Assembly (NCBI GenBank): GCA_000799755.1
Contig: JUHI01000027.1
Coordinates: 18,091 to 82,090, forward strand
Direction of reading: 5' to 3'
Length of the DNA: 64,000 nt
Source: Martinezella tropici
GTDB lineage: Bacteria > Pseudomonadota > Alphaproteobacteria > Rhizobiales > Rhizobiaceae
This document shows positions 18,198 to 26,884 of the stretch, one piece after another. Under the pieces are notes generated by a model, which was not told the origin of the DNA, made no database searches, and saw nothing but the letters and a program-made list of their open reading frames with translations. The stretch's first letter is position 1; the number at the start of each line of letters is the position of its first letter. Position numbers and translations under genes: made by a program.

Positions 18198-19028
18198 TCA
18201 GTCCTTCGCCGGCGAGCGATAAATCGTACCGTTGTAATCCTCGATCCGGCTGATCATCAGATCGTGGAGAGTGACGAATTCGGCGCCGACCTCCCCTTCC
18301 CCGAGGGTCAGGATCGTCAGGCCCAGAAGTGCTGCGCCCGGCTGTTCCGGCATCGAATGGTCATAGGTGAGGAAGCTCGATGCGGCGCACCAGATCATCC
18401 GCGTTTCCGGCAGGTCGAGCTGGACGGTGCGATGCATGTGGCCGGTGACGACGGCAGAGACGTCATGTCCGACGATCAGCCGGCGCAATCTCTCGCGGCC
18501 GTCATGCATCAGCGCCCAGGCGGGCCGGTCGGCCTCTTCCCAGTTGGTCAGGAACAGCGGCATATGGGTGAAGAGAACCGGGCGGCGCGATCCGCGGGTT
18601 GCCAGCGCCTCTTCGAGAGCCTGCCACTGGGCGCATTCCTCGGCCAGGCCAGTATCGATGATCTGGCTGTTGAGACCGATCAGGCGCCAGCCCGGCAGCT
18701 GGTCGGAATGCCAGTGTGTCGCACCATACTGTTCCTGCCACAGAGCCAGCCGCTTGCTGTTGCTCGGCTGGTGGCTGGCGCGGGAAATATCGCCGACATC
18801 GTGATTGCCGGGCAGAACAAGCCAGGCAGGCTGCAACGCGTCAAGCGCCAGACGACCAAACAGCAGGTCCTCCGGCTGTTCGGACCCGAGCAGCGTCAGA
18901 TCGCCGAGAATGACGACGAGATCGATATCGCTGCGGGCATTCACATGCGCGACGACCTTCTCCCAATTGGGGACGAAGACGGCATTGGTCGAGCCGATAT
19001 GCGGATCGGAGAGGACGGCGATTTTCAT
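18198..19028 (-). CDS. Metallophosphoesterase (CpdA-like calcineurin fold)
   Basis: A 276-residue calcineurin-type phosphodiesterase. The metal-binding motifs appear in order: DPH at residues 8-10, GDL, GNHD, and GHMH near the middle. Members include cAMP phosphodiesterase CpdA and glycerophosphodiesterases. The frame is open to 19088, but MKIAVLSDPH at 19028 begins at the first strand of the fold and has a GAAAGACAG sequence upstream. It lies between the solute-binding gene and the PHP gene, which suggests hydrolysis of an imported phosphodiester. Confidence 0.88.
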   Translation of the reverse strand: MKIAVLSDPHIGSTNAVFVPNWEKVVAHVNARSDIDLVVILGDLTLLGSEQPEDLLFGRLALDALQPAWLVLPGNHDVGDISRASHQPSNSKRLALWQEQYGATHWHSDQLPGWRLIGLNSQIIDTGLAEECAQWQALEEALATRGSRRPVLFTHMPLFLTNWEEADRPAWALMHDGRERLRRLIVGHDVSAVVTGHMHRTVQLDLPETRMIWCAASSFLTYDHSMPEQPGAALLGLTILTLGEGEVGAEFVTLHDLMISRIEDYNGTIYRSPAKD

Positions 19029-19152
19029 GGAAGACTGTCTTTCAGTAACAGTTAGGTAGAACGCCCGCAGAGGACGCGAACAAGGCATTCAACCGGCCGG
19101 CGAGCCTGAACCCGCCGGCCATTTTTAGAGCGTTTGAGGATGATGGTGCGAA

Positions 19153-20424
19153 TTACTGCGCCGCCATCACGCCGGCGACATGCTCGCGGATCTTCGGCAG
19201 GGCGGCATCCGGGGTGATCTTGCCACGCTGCAGCTGGTCGAGGATCGGTGCCACGCCCTTCCAGACGCCGTCAGCGGTGTTGTTCGGATAGGCGAACCAC
19301 GGCATGGCGGCATTCATCGATTTGAACACGGTCTGGAAATTCGGGTGCTGGGCGTAGAAGCCTTCGAGCGCCTTGGCGGCCTGGACGTTGACCGGCATGT
19401 AGCCGCTGGCCTTCGACACTTCGGCCTGAACCGCAGCGCTGGTCATGTATTTGATGAATTCCCAGGCGGCGATGCGCCTGGCGGCGTCCTTGGCAAGCAC
19501 CATCAGCGCGTTGCCGCCGGCCGGCAGACCACCCCTCTGGGCGTCGATCAGTGGGAAGCGGACGGTGCGCATGGTGAAACGGTCGCCGATCGCGGTCTCG
19601 TAGGCGACGAGGTCGGAAGGCGATTCAACTACCATGCCGATCTTGCCGGCAAAGAACTGCTGCTGCGCCGGCTTCGGATCGGCATAGACAGACATGCCGG
19701 TCTTGACGGCTATGTCCTGGGTGATGCGCAGCGCCTCGAGCCCTGCCTTGTCGTCAAAGCCGATGCCGGTGGCCTTGGCGTTCAGCATCTGGTCGCCGGC
19801 GCCCATGACCATCATCTGCCAGTACCAGTCGTCGCTGAGGCCACCGACCGAGAAGCCGATGCCCTGAACGCCGTCGCCGAGCTTGCTGATCTTGGCGGCC
19901 AGATCGATGACGCCGTCCCAGGTGGTCGGGAACTGGTCAATATTGCCACCGGCCTTCTCGACAAGTTCCTTGTTGACGTAGAGCAGCGGCAGCGACGCGG
20001 TGAACGGCATCGCATACTGTTCGCCGCCGACCTTGGCGAGGTCGAGAATGGCCGGCGCGTAATTGGCGGCCTGCCAGTCCTTGCCTTCCTTGGCGAGCAT
20101 CGCGTCGAGCGACTGTGCTTCGCCGCGGTCCTTCATAATGCCGGCAATCGTCGGCAGCGAGGAATAGGAGGCGAGATAGACGTCGGGTGCCGAGCCGGTC
20201 ATCATGCCGCGGATGACGCTCTGGTCGCCGGCGCTGTAGTTGGCGGCCGGTGCCTGATCGTTGATGACGATCTCCGGATGCGCCTTCTTGAAGCCATCGA
20301 GAATAGACTGCATGAACGGCAGCTGCGTGTGGTAGAAGTTCAGCGTGACGGAATCGGCTGCAAAAACCGGTGCGGTCGCGACCAGGGTCAAGGCTGCGGC
20401 CGTGAGGATGGCTTTCATTTTCAT
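19153..20424 (-). CDS. ABC transporter solute-binding protein (UgpB/family 1)
   Basis: A 423-residue periplasmic binding protein with a cleaved signal peptide (positive start, hydrophobic core, cut near VFAADS). It has the family 1 extracellular solute-binding fold used for sugars and glycerol-3-phosphate. The order in this operon is ATPase, permease, permease, binding protein, then two phosphoesterases, which points to a phosphorylated substrate. A clear AAGGAA ribosome site precedes ATG 20424. Substrate not determinable from sequence alone. Confidence 0.92.
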   Translation of the reverse strand: MKMKAILTAAALTLVATAPVFAADSVTLNFYHTQLPFMQSILDGFKKAHPEIVINDQAPAANYSAGDQSVIRGMMTGSAPDVYLASYSSLPTIAGIMKDRGEAQSLDAMLAKEGKDWQAANYAPAILDLAKVGGEQYAMPFTASLPLLYVNKELVEKAGGNIDQFPTTWDGVIDLAAKISKLGDGVQGIGFSVGGLSDDWYWQMMVMGAGDQMLNAKATGIGFDDKAGLEALRITQDIAVKTGMSVYADPKPAQQQFFAGKIGMVVESPSDLVAYETAIGDRFTMRTVRFPLIDAQRGGLPAGGNALMVLAKDAARRIAAWEFIKYMTSAAVQAEVSKASGYMPVNVQAAKALEGFYAQHPNFQTVFKSMNAAMPWFAYPNNTADGVWKGVAPILDQLQRGKITPDAALPKIREHVAGVMAAQ

Positions 20425-20494
20425 GGTGTTTCCTTTGGAACGTGGATTGGTCTTGACTTTCGTCTCTGCCCGGTGGCCGCCGGGCAGAGACGGT

Positions 20495-21322
20495 TTATTT
20501 GACGCCGGTCATCGTCACGCCCTGCACGAACCTGCGCTGGGCGGCGAGGAACAGCAGGATCAGCGGTGCGGTGACAAGCGTTGCGCAGGCCATCAAAGGC
20601 CCGAAACTGTCGCCGCCTTCCTGGCCCCGGAAGAACAGGAGGCCGAGGGTCGGCGGCGCCAGATCGATGGATCTGATCACGATCATCGGCCAGTAGAGAT
20701 CGTTCCAATGAAAGGTGATCGAAAAGATCGAGAAGGCGGCAATGGCAGGGGTCATTGCCGGCAGGATGATGCGGATGACGATCTCCACCTCGCTCATGCC
20801 GTCGAGACGCGCCGCCAGCAGGATCTCGTCGGGGAATGAGCGGATGAACTGGTGGAACAGGAAGATCGCGAAGCCGGAGGTCAGATAGGGGATGACGACA
20901 CCGGTATAGGTGTCGAGAAGCCCGAATTTTGCGAGCACGATGAAGATCGGCAGCGCCGTTGCCTGCGCCGGAACGGAAAGGCTCAAGAGCACGATCGCGA
21001 AAATCAGGCGACGGCCACGAAAGTCGAATTTGGCCAGCGCATAGGCGCAGGTGACCGTTGTCAGGATCTGGAACAGCAGGATGCCGCCGGTCATGATCAC
21101 GCCGTTCAGCATGAAGCGCGGCAATGGGCTGTCGAACAGCGCGCGGCCGTAATTGTCTGCGATAGAAGTGAGGATCGGCGGGGCGTCATGCAGGCTCCCG
21201 AAAATCTGCCCCGGGGCCTGGGTAGAAGCCCGCCACATCCAGAAGAACGGATAGATCATCAGGAAGGCGCCGCCCAGCAGCACGGCATGTGCCAGGATCT
21301 GGCGGAGAGAGAAACGCGCCAT
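20495..21322 (-). CDS. Carbohydrate-type ABC permease (UgpE/MalG-like)
   Basis: A 275-residue inner-membrane permease with six predicted helices and the cytoplasmic EAA loop near the C-terminal third (LLAARLDGMSEVEIVIRIILP), where the ATPase docks. Its ATG shares a base with the stop of the partner permease (TGATG), so they are coupled. It is one of two channel subunits of the Ugp-type importer. Confidence 0.93.
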   Translation of the reverse strand: MARFSLRQILAHAVLLGGAFLMIYPFFWMWRASTQAPGQIFGSLHDAPPILTSIADNYGRALFDSPLPRFMLNGVIMTGGILLFQILTTVTCAYALAKFDFRGRRLIFAIVLLSLSVPAQATALPIFIVLAKFGLLDTYTGVVIPYLTSGFAIFLFHQFIRSFPDEILLAARLDGMSEVEIVIRIILPAMTPAIAAFSIFSITFHWNDLYWPMIVIRSIDLAPPTLGLLFFRGQEGGDSFGPLMACATLVTAPLILLFLAAQRRFVQGVTMTGVK

Positions 21323-22242
21323 CAGAAATGCGCCCTTTGATTGCCGAGCGCCACCTGGATCAGCGAAAATGTGCCAATCAGCATCAGGTAGACGACGGTC
21401 AGCGCACTGCCGTAGCCGGCCTTGAGCCCGGTGAAAGTGTCGGTATTGATCTTGTGCAGCAGCATTTCAGTGGCGCCATAGGGACCGCCATTGGTGAGCA
21501 CCGCCACCGTATCGAAGACCTGAAAGGCCTGGATGCAGCTCAGCACGAAGACGACGATCGTCGTCGGCGCGAGAAGCGGCCAGGTGAGATAACGCAGCCG
21601 ATCCCAGAACCCGTCCATGCCGTCGAGCGCCGATGCGTCCTTCAGCTCGCCGGAAATGAGTGTCAGACCGGCGAGGAAGAGGATCAGGTTGAAGCCGATC
21701 AGGTGCCAGATGCCGATGATTGCAAGCCCGATCAGTGCCAGCGTTCCGTCGGCGAAGAAATCGATCGGCGGCAGGCGGAGCGCCGTGAACAGACTTGCCA
21801 AGGGTCCGATATGCCCGTTCAGCAAATAGCTCCAGACGATCGACATCGCCGTCAGCGTGGACGTGACCGGCAGAAAATAGACGATCTCGTAGAAGCGTCG
21901 CGAACGGCGGCGACCATCGAGCAGCACGGCAAGACAAACTGCACCGAAGACCGAGACCGGCACGACGATTGCCGTATAGATCGCACTGTTGCGCAGCGCG
22001 CTCCAGAAGAACGGATCCGCGAGCATATGCGTGTAATTGCCCAGCCCCACGAAGTTCAGCGTGATGCGCCCCAGGCGGTAATCGGTCAGGCTGATCAGCG
22101 CGACGATGAAGACCGGCGCCACCACCGTCGCGACCAGGAGAATGAATGCCGGCGCGGAGAACGCGCGGGCAAGCGACGCATGGCTCCATTCGGCGGTCCG
22201 CATGGCGCCTGCGTTCAACTTGGCATCAGACCGTATGTTCAC
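21322..22242 (-). CDS. Carbohydrate-type ABC permease (UgpA/MalF-like)
   Basis: A 306-residue permease of the MalF/UgpA type with about six helices and an EAA loop (KDASALDGMDGFWDRLRYLTWPLL). The start is taken as GTG 22242 because AGGAGG lies six bases before it; this start overlaps the ATPase stop by 17 bases. An ATG at 22203 would remove part of the N-terminus and has a weaker site. It pairs with the downstream UgpE-like subunit. Confidence 0.9.
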   Translation of the reverse strand: MNIRSDAKLNAGAMRTAEWSHASLARAFSAPAFILLVATVVAPVFIVALISLTDYRLGRITLNFVGLGNYTHMLADPFFWSALRNSAIYTAIVVPVSVFGAVCLAVLLDGRRRSRRFYEIVYFLPVTSTLTAMSIVWSYLLNGHIGPLASLFTALRLPPIDFFADGTLALIGLAIIGIWHLIGFNLILFLAGLTLISGELKDASALDGMDGFWDRLRYLTWPLLAPTTIVVFVLSCIQAFQVFDTVAVLTNGGPYGATEMLLHKINTDTFTGLKAGYGSALTVVYLMLIGTFSLIQVALGNQRAHF

Positions 22243-23419
22243 GACGGTCCTCCTGTGCCAAAGCCGCCTGCATTTCCGTGGCCCAGACACGCCGACCGGC
22301 GGCATCGAAAACGAGCGCCGCCCCCTCGGGGATCTTCAGCGCGATCCTTTCACCAACATTCCGGCCCTGGCTCAGACGGGCAAAACTCTCCGGCCGCAGC
22401 TGCACGCGCACGCTGCCTGCGCCGATCTCCTCACCGTTGCAGCGGATGCCGACCTCGTTGCCGGTGAACTCGACCTGTTCCACCGGCAGAGAAAAGTCGC
22501 CGGCGCCGGCATCCGTCGGGTGCAGTCGTTCCGGCCTGACGGCCAGCTGGTAGGTCCCGTCAGCGATGCCTTGCAGCATCAACCCCAGCGGCCGACCATT
22601 CACGAATACGGCGCCCCCTCTGATCGTTGCCAGCATTTCGTTGATCGCAGACGTGCCGACGAACCTTGCCACGGAAAGATAGTCCGGCCGGTCATAGATC
22701 TCTTCCGGTGCGGCGCATTGCCTGATCTCTCCGCCCTCCATGACGGCGATCCGGTCCGACATCGCCATGGCCTCGGTCTGGTCGTGGGTGACGTAAATGA
22801 AGGTAATGCCGGTGCGCCGGTGCAGATCGACGATCTCCTCACGCAGCTGCTGGCGCAGTTTAGCATCGAGATTGGAGAGCGGCTCATCCATCAGGAAGAC
22901 GGCAGGATGCCGGACCATGGCCCGGCCGACGGCGACGCGCTGCCGCTGACCGCCGGACAGTTGTGCCGGCTTGCGGTCCATGAGCGCCTCAAGGCCAAGC
23001 TGCTCCGCCACCGTTGCAACCTCTTTGGCGATTTCGCTGCGGACGCCACGCACTTTCGACGAAAGGATCGCGGCGCCCGGCAGGCGCTGCCGGAATGAGA
23101 GGCGGGACATTTCCAACGGCACCGCGATATTGGCCCGGACCGTCATGTGCGGGTAAAGCGCATAAGACTGGAAGACCATGGCGATATCGCGGACCTTCGG
23201 CGGCAACGGTGCGACGTCACGATCACCGATCAGGATGCGGCCGCCGGTGCAGGGCTCGAAGCCAGCAAGCAGACGCAGCAACGTCGACTTCCCACAGCCG
23301 GAAGGCCCAAGAAGCGTCAGAAATTCGCCCTCACGGATGTGAAGGTTAATGCGCTTGAGGACCTGGGTACGGTCGAACCGCTTTTCCAGGTCCATGATAT
23401 CGATGGAATGACCTGCCAT
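22226..23419 (-). CDS. ABC transporter ATPase (UgpC/MalK-like)
   Basis: A 397-residue ATPase. It has the Walker A loop GPSGCGKST, signature LSGGQRQRVAVGRA, Walker B VFLMDEPLSNLD and switch His in YVTHDQ, followed by a C-terminal TOBE regulatory region of about 130 residues as in UgpC and MalK. It energises the two permeases encoded after it. ATG 23419 (MAGHSIDIMDLEKRF) is preferred; a GTG at 23446 is the alternative. It is the first gene of the operon and is divergent from the TetR regulator. Confidence 0.93.
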   Translation of the reverse strand: MAGHSIDIMDLEKRFDRTQVLKRINLHIREGEFLTLLGPSGCGKSTLLRLLAGFEPCTGGRILIGDRDVAPLPPKVRDIAMVFQSYALYPHMTVRANIAVPLEMSRLSFRQRLPGAAILSSKVRGVRSEIAKEVATVAEQLGLEALMDRKPAQLSGGQRQRVAVGRAMVRHPAVFLMDEPLSNLDAKLRQQLREEIVDLHRRTGITFIYVTHDQTEAMAMSDRIAVMEGGEIRQCAAPEEIYDRPDYLSVARFVGTSAINEMLATIRGGAVFVNGRPLGLMLQGIADGTYQLAVRPERLHPTDAGAGDFSLPVEQVEFTGNEVGIRCNGEEIGAGSVRVQLRPESFARLSQGRNVGERIALKIPEGAALVFDAAGRRVWATEMQAALAQEDRREHTV

Positions 23420-23802
23420 ATCCGCTACTGCTCTATTTGCGGCCACCCCACCCGGAGGTTAGCGCCCAATTCCGTTTTGCGCGCTGACCGGTGTCAGGCG
23501 AAGTCAAACCGGTCGATGCATCTCGACACCCTGGCCGGTTCATGTCGTCAACGCGCCATCCTCTATGGGCCTTTCTTGACGTTCGGATGACACTCGCAAC
23601 ATAATTGACGATTTTTTATCTTTATTTTATATGAGGATAGGCTCTATAAATAACGTATGAGTTACTTTAAAACGCCCCTAAGCTATTGACGTAGGCCGCA
23701 AAAACACCCTATCGAATGATGGCGATGAACAAGCCGAAGCAGGCGCGACCTGGATGATGGCGCAAGCAAAATGCATACGCATTGACGGGAGCGAGAGGCG
23801 TC
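23420..23802. other. Divergent promoter region between the ABC operon and tetR
   Basis: About 380 bases with a marked AT-rich core (23600-23680) against the GC-rich neighbours. It must carry the start sites of both the ABC operon and the TetR gene. A good sigma-70-like match lies on the plus strand; no confident TetR palindrome was picked out. Confidence 0.5.
23605..23633 (+). promoter_or_regulatory. Candidate sigma-70 promoter for the tetR gene
   Basis: TTGACG at 23605-23610 and TATATG at 23628-23633 are separated by exactly 17 bases of AT-rich DNA. It points toward the TetR gene about 170 bases away. Pattern match only. Confidence 0.45.
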
Positions 23803-24477
23803 TTGACGGAAGAGAAGAGTGCGGAAGCACGCAAACAGCCTCGGCGCAGACACCCGCGCAGGCCCGATCTTTCACAAACGCGTATCCTTGATGCCGCTGT
23901 TGTGGAATTTGCGGCGAACGGGCTGACAGGAACCCGCGTTGAAGCCATCGCCGAGCGGGCCGAGATCAACAAGCGGATGATCTACCAGTACTTCGGCAAC
24001 AAGGAACTGCTCTATCAGGCCGTCATCGAGAAGGTCTATCGCGATGTCTGGGATGCCGAGGCGGCACTGAACCTTGACCAGCTCCCTCCCCGCGAAGCGC
24101 TGATCGCATTGGTGACATTCGTCTGGAACTATTATCTCAAACACCCGGAATTCATCACCATTCTGAATTCCGAAAACCAGTTGAAGGCCGTGCATTTTCG
24201 AAAGTCCCGCATTCTGAGGGACGGCGCCGCCAACTCGCGGCCGCTTGTCGATGACATTCTGCGGCGCGGAGAGGCGGACGGCACATTTCGGGTTGGGATC
24301 GACCCAATTCAGCTCGGCCTGACAATTACGTCAATTTGCTACTATTATTTCACCAACCATGCGACGAGCTCTATCGTCTATGGCAAGCGCATGATGACAC
24401 GAGCTGCGCTGGAACAACGTCTTGCGTTCAATATTCAGACAATTCTGGCTATCGTCGCACCCTATCACCATGTTTGA
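23803..24477 (+). CDS. TetR/AcrR family transcriptional regulator
   Basis: A 224-residue one-component repressor. The N-terminal helix-turn-helix (RILDAAVVEFAANGLTGTRV, then INKRMIYQYFGNKELLY) is textbook TetR; the C-terminal ligand domain resembles the TetR C-terminal families that follow NYYLKHPEF. No in-frame ATG exists before the HTH. TTG 23803, with GAGAGG upstream, is chosen; TTG 23782 is also open. It is divergent from the Ugp-type operon, which it probably controls. Ligand unknown. Confidence 0.88.
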   Translation: MTEEKSAEARKQPRRRHPRRPDLSQTRILDAAVVEFAANGLTGTRVEAIAERAEINKRMIYQYFGNKELLYQAVIEKVYRDVWDAEAALNLDQLPPREALIALVTFVWNYYLKHPEFITILNSENQLKAVHFRKSRILRDGAANSRPLVDDILRRGEADGTFRVGIDPIQLGLTITSICYYYFTNHATSSIVYGKRMMTRAALEQRLAFNIQTILAIVAPYHHV

Positions 24478-24603
24478 ACTGACGGTGACCTTGAGGCCAT
24501 GGCCTGATGGGATTCGAACCGCTGACCACGCCCTTGCCCCTAGCTGAAATCCCGCGTCTTCAGCCTAATCGCATCGAGATGCGGATACTCGCCTGGCGTC
24601 GGG

Positions 24604-24996
24604 CTAGATAGCTCGCTTTGTCTTGGCATCTTCAGCTGGACAATAGGGCACGAGTTCTGGAAGGCATTGCTGGCTATCGCGGAACTTGTTGCCCCAGTCG
24701 CGCAGGTTTGCCAGGATCGGAGCGACTGATCGTGCAAGGTCGGTCGCCTCGTATTCGACCCGCGGAGGCACCTCGGGGAACACGCGACGCGTCACCAGAC
24801 CATCTGCTTCAAGCTCACGCAGTTGTAGCGTGAGGACGCGCTGCGTGGCGTCCGGGATCAGTCGGCTCAACTCCATGAATCGCTTCTTACCCAAAAGCAG
24901 ATTGACCAAGATCGTCGGCTTCCACAATCCGCCGATGACCGACATTGTCAGTTCCGCCGCACATCCGCTTTTTGGCTCCAGCCGCTTCGGTCTCAC
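24604..24996 (-). CDS. HxlR family transcriptional regulator
   Basis: A 130-residue winged-helix regulator of the MarR-like HxlR type, with the typical LGKKRFMELSRLIPDATQRVLT followed by LRELEADGLVTR. The region upstream shows two GTG starts, 25005 and 24996; the latter has AAGGGG eight bases before it. It is divergent from the AcuI-type reductase, an arrangement common for HxlR proteins that respond to electrophiles or quinones and control an adjacent oxidoreductase. Confidence 0.9.
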   Translation of the reverse strand: MRPKRLEPKSGCAAELTMSVIGGLWKPTILVNLLLGKKRFMELSRLIPDATQRVLTLQLRELEADGLVTRRVFPEVPPRVEYEATDLARSVAPILANLRDWGNKFRDSQQCLPELVPYCPAEDAKTKRAI

Positions 24997-25119
24997 TACG
25001 GGCACCCCTTCGAACCTTACTTACAGCGATGATAGTATAGGCGGTAAATGTGCATTCTTTCAATGATTTCCGCCTGCGCTTAAATGGCAATCAAAAGTTC
25101 CAAGAGCAAGGAAACATTG

Positions 25120-26103
25120 ATGACCTTCCAGGCAATTGTCGCGAGGCAGAGCAACGACGGCGTGACCGCCGCGGTGGAGTTGGTACAGGACGAATTCCTG
25201 ACCGCGGGCGATGTAACAGTCTCGGTCGAATGGTCGACCGTGAACTACAAGGACGCGATCGCGCTCGCGGGCCAGAAGATCATCCAGACCTTCCCGTCGA
25301 TCCCTGGCATCGATTTCGCTGGTACTGTTGAGAGTTCGGCCGATCCACGTTTCGCGAGGGGAGACCAGGTCGTCGCCACCGGCTGGGCTTTGAGCCAGAC
25401 GCACAACGGCGGCTTTGCACAAAAGGCGAAAGTGCCTGCCGACTGGCTGGTGAAACTCCCTCCTTCGATCTCGACGCGCCATGCAATGGCGATCGGGACA
25501 GCAGGGTTCACGGCCATGCTGAGCGTGCTTGCACTTGAGCATGGCGGCATTTCACCGGACCGGGGTGAGATCCTCGTTACCGGAGCGTCGGGGGGCGTCG
25601 GTTCCATCGCGATCGCCATTCTGTCGAAGCTCGGCTATGGCGTCGGCGCTTCGACGGGGAAGTCGAGCGAGGGTCCTTACCTGAAGGATCTCGGCGCCAC
25701 CTCTCTCATCGATAGAGCGACGCTCTTCGCTGAGGGACCGCCGATCTCCGCGGAACGATGGGCGGGTGCCGTCGACGTCGTCGGCGGACGCGCGCTCGCC
25801 AACATCCTCGCCCAAACTACCTATGGCGGTGTCGTCACCACTTGCGGCTTCGTCGGCGGAAGGGATCTTCCAGCGTCCGTGTTGCCATTCATTCTTCGCG
25901 GCGTGACGCTGGCCGGCATTGACTCCGTAAATGCCCCTCGGCCCGTCCGTGAACAGGCATGGCAGCGTCTGGCGACGGATCTCGATCTGGAGAAGCTGGC
26001 ATCCACAGTGTCCGAGGTCGGTCTCGGCGATGTGACGAAGGTAGTTGGCGAGATGCTGGCTGGCCGAATCCGTGGGCGAACCCTCGTCGATGTAAACCGA
26101 TAG
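25120..26103 (+). CDS. acuI: Acrylyl-CoA reductase/quinone oxidoreductase (YhdH/AcuI type)
   Basis: A 327-residue zinc-free medium-chain dehydrogenase of the YhdH/YhfP group; AcuI members reduce acryloyl-CoA to propionyl-CoA with NADPH. The N-terminal GroES-like domain has STVNYKDAIAL and PGIDFAGTV; the Rossmann domain has VTGASGGVGSIA. The catalytic-domain zinc ligands are absent, as expected. ATG 25120 with AGGAA upstream is used; 25084 is an open extension. It is followed by a truncated SDR on the same strand and is divergent from the HxlR gene. The exact substrate is not proven. Confidence 0.85.
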   Translation: MTFQAIVARQSNDGVTAAVELVQDEFLTAGDVTVSVEWSTVNYKDAIALAGQKIIQTFPSIPGIDFAGTVESSADPRFARGDQVVATGWALSQTHNGGFAQKAKVPADWLVKLPPSISTRHAMAIGTAGFTAMLSVLALEHGGISPDRGEILVTGASGGVGSIAIAILSKLGYGVGASTGKSSEGPYLKDLGATSLIDRATLFAEGPPISAERWAGAVDVVGGRALANILAQTTYGGVVTTCGFVGGRDLPASVLPFILRGVTLAGIDSVNAPRPVREQAWQRLATDLDLEKLASTVSEVGLGDVTKVVGEMLAGRIRGRTLVDVNR

Positions 26104-26217
26104 TACGGCCCGGCAACCGAACCTTGAAAACGCGCGCAACTGCGTCTGGCTCTCTTAAGGAGCCAGGCGAAGCCGTGGTGCGCCTATGAACTTGAACAAC
26201 TGGAATGGAGAATTCGA

Positions 26218-26865
26218 ATGAGTGCAAGACCAGGAACGGCTCTCATCACCGGGGCTTCCGGTGGGATCGGCGCGGTGTACGCGGATCGGCTGGCGAAACG
26301 GGGATACGATCTCGTCCTCGTCGCTCGCGATCGTGCAAGGATGGAAGCTGTTTCCGATCGGCTAAAGGGGGTCGGGTCGAAGATCGAAATCCTCGTCGCC
26401 GACCTTACGAAGGAGAACGATCTCTCCGCGGTCGAGGCCAGACTCGGGATGGGCGACATATCGCTGCTTGTCAACAACGCGGGAATGTCGCTGAAGGGCA
26501 GCCTGCTGGAGAACGGCGGGGCGGAGATCTCGAAGATCATCGCCCTCAATATCACGGCGCCTGCGAGACTGGCTGCGACGGCGGCCAAGGCCTTCGTCAA
26601 GACGGGCCAAGGGGCAGTGATCAATATCTCGTCCGTGCTGGCCCTTGCCCCGGAGCGCTACGACGGCGTCTACAGTGGCTCGAAGTCGTTCCTGCTGAAC
26701 CTCAGTCAGTCGATGACGGCTCACTATTCTGGCCAAGGCCTTTATACGCAAGCCGTCCTGCCTGGAGCGACGAGGACGGAACTCTGGGAGCGTTCGGGCA
26801 AGGACATCGACTCATTCCCAATCGAAATGGGGTCGGAACAAGAGCAGTGCGGTATCGTACGCTAA
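26218..26865 (+). pseudogene. SDR family oxidoreductase truncated by a Tn3-family element
   Basis: An SDR with cofactor loop TGASGGIG at residues 11-18, NNAG, and catalytic YSGSK. The native gene stops at about 26828, where the terminal repeat of the Tn3-type element begins; the last dozen codons (EQEQCGIVR region) are transposon sequence. Roughly 40-60 residues of a normal SDR C-terminus are missing, including part of the substrate loop, so activity is doubtful. The right side of the transposon does not resume the gene, so the lost end was deleted rather than only displaced. Confidence 0.85.
26829..26865. repeat. Left inverted repeat of the Tn3-family element
   Basis: Begins GGGGTCGGAACAAGAGCAGT and ends in TACGCTAA. 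It matches the complement of 30008-30044 except at three positions. Confidence 0.92.
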
Positions 26866-26884
26866 CGGCGAACGGAATGAGAAC

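Noticed and set aside
19180..20502. Long plus-strand open frame (440 codons) over the binding-protein gene
   Set aside because: It is antisense to a binding protein with clear signal peptide and family motifs. GC-rich third positions keep the opposite frame open.
21289..22467. Plus-strand open frame of 392 codons over the two permeases
   Set aside because: Its translation is rich in Gln, Asp and Arg with no domain; the minus-strand permeases are certain.
24497..24540. tRNA-like 3' fragment (minus strand GGTTCGAATCCC) near the tetR end
   Set aside because: Only the T-loop looks right. The T-stem pairs at about three of five positions and no anticodon arm or 5' half is present, so I do not call a tRNA; it may be a remnant of an attachment site.
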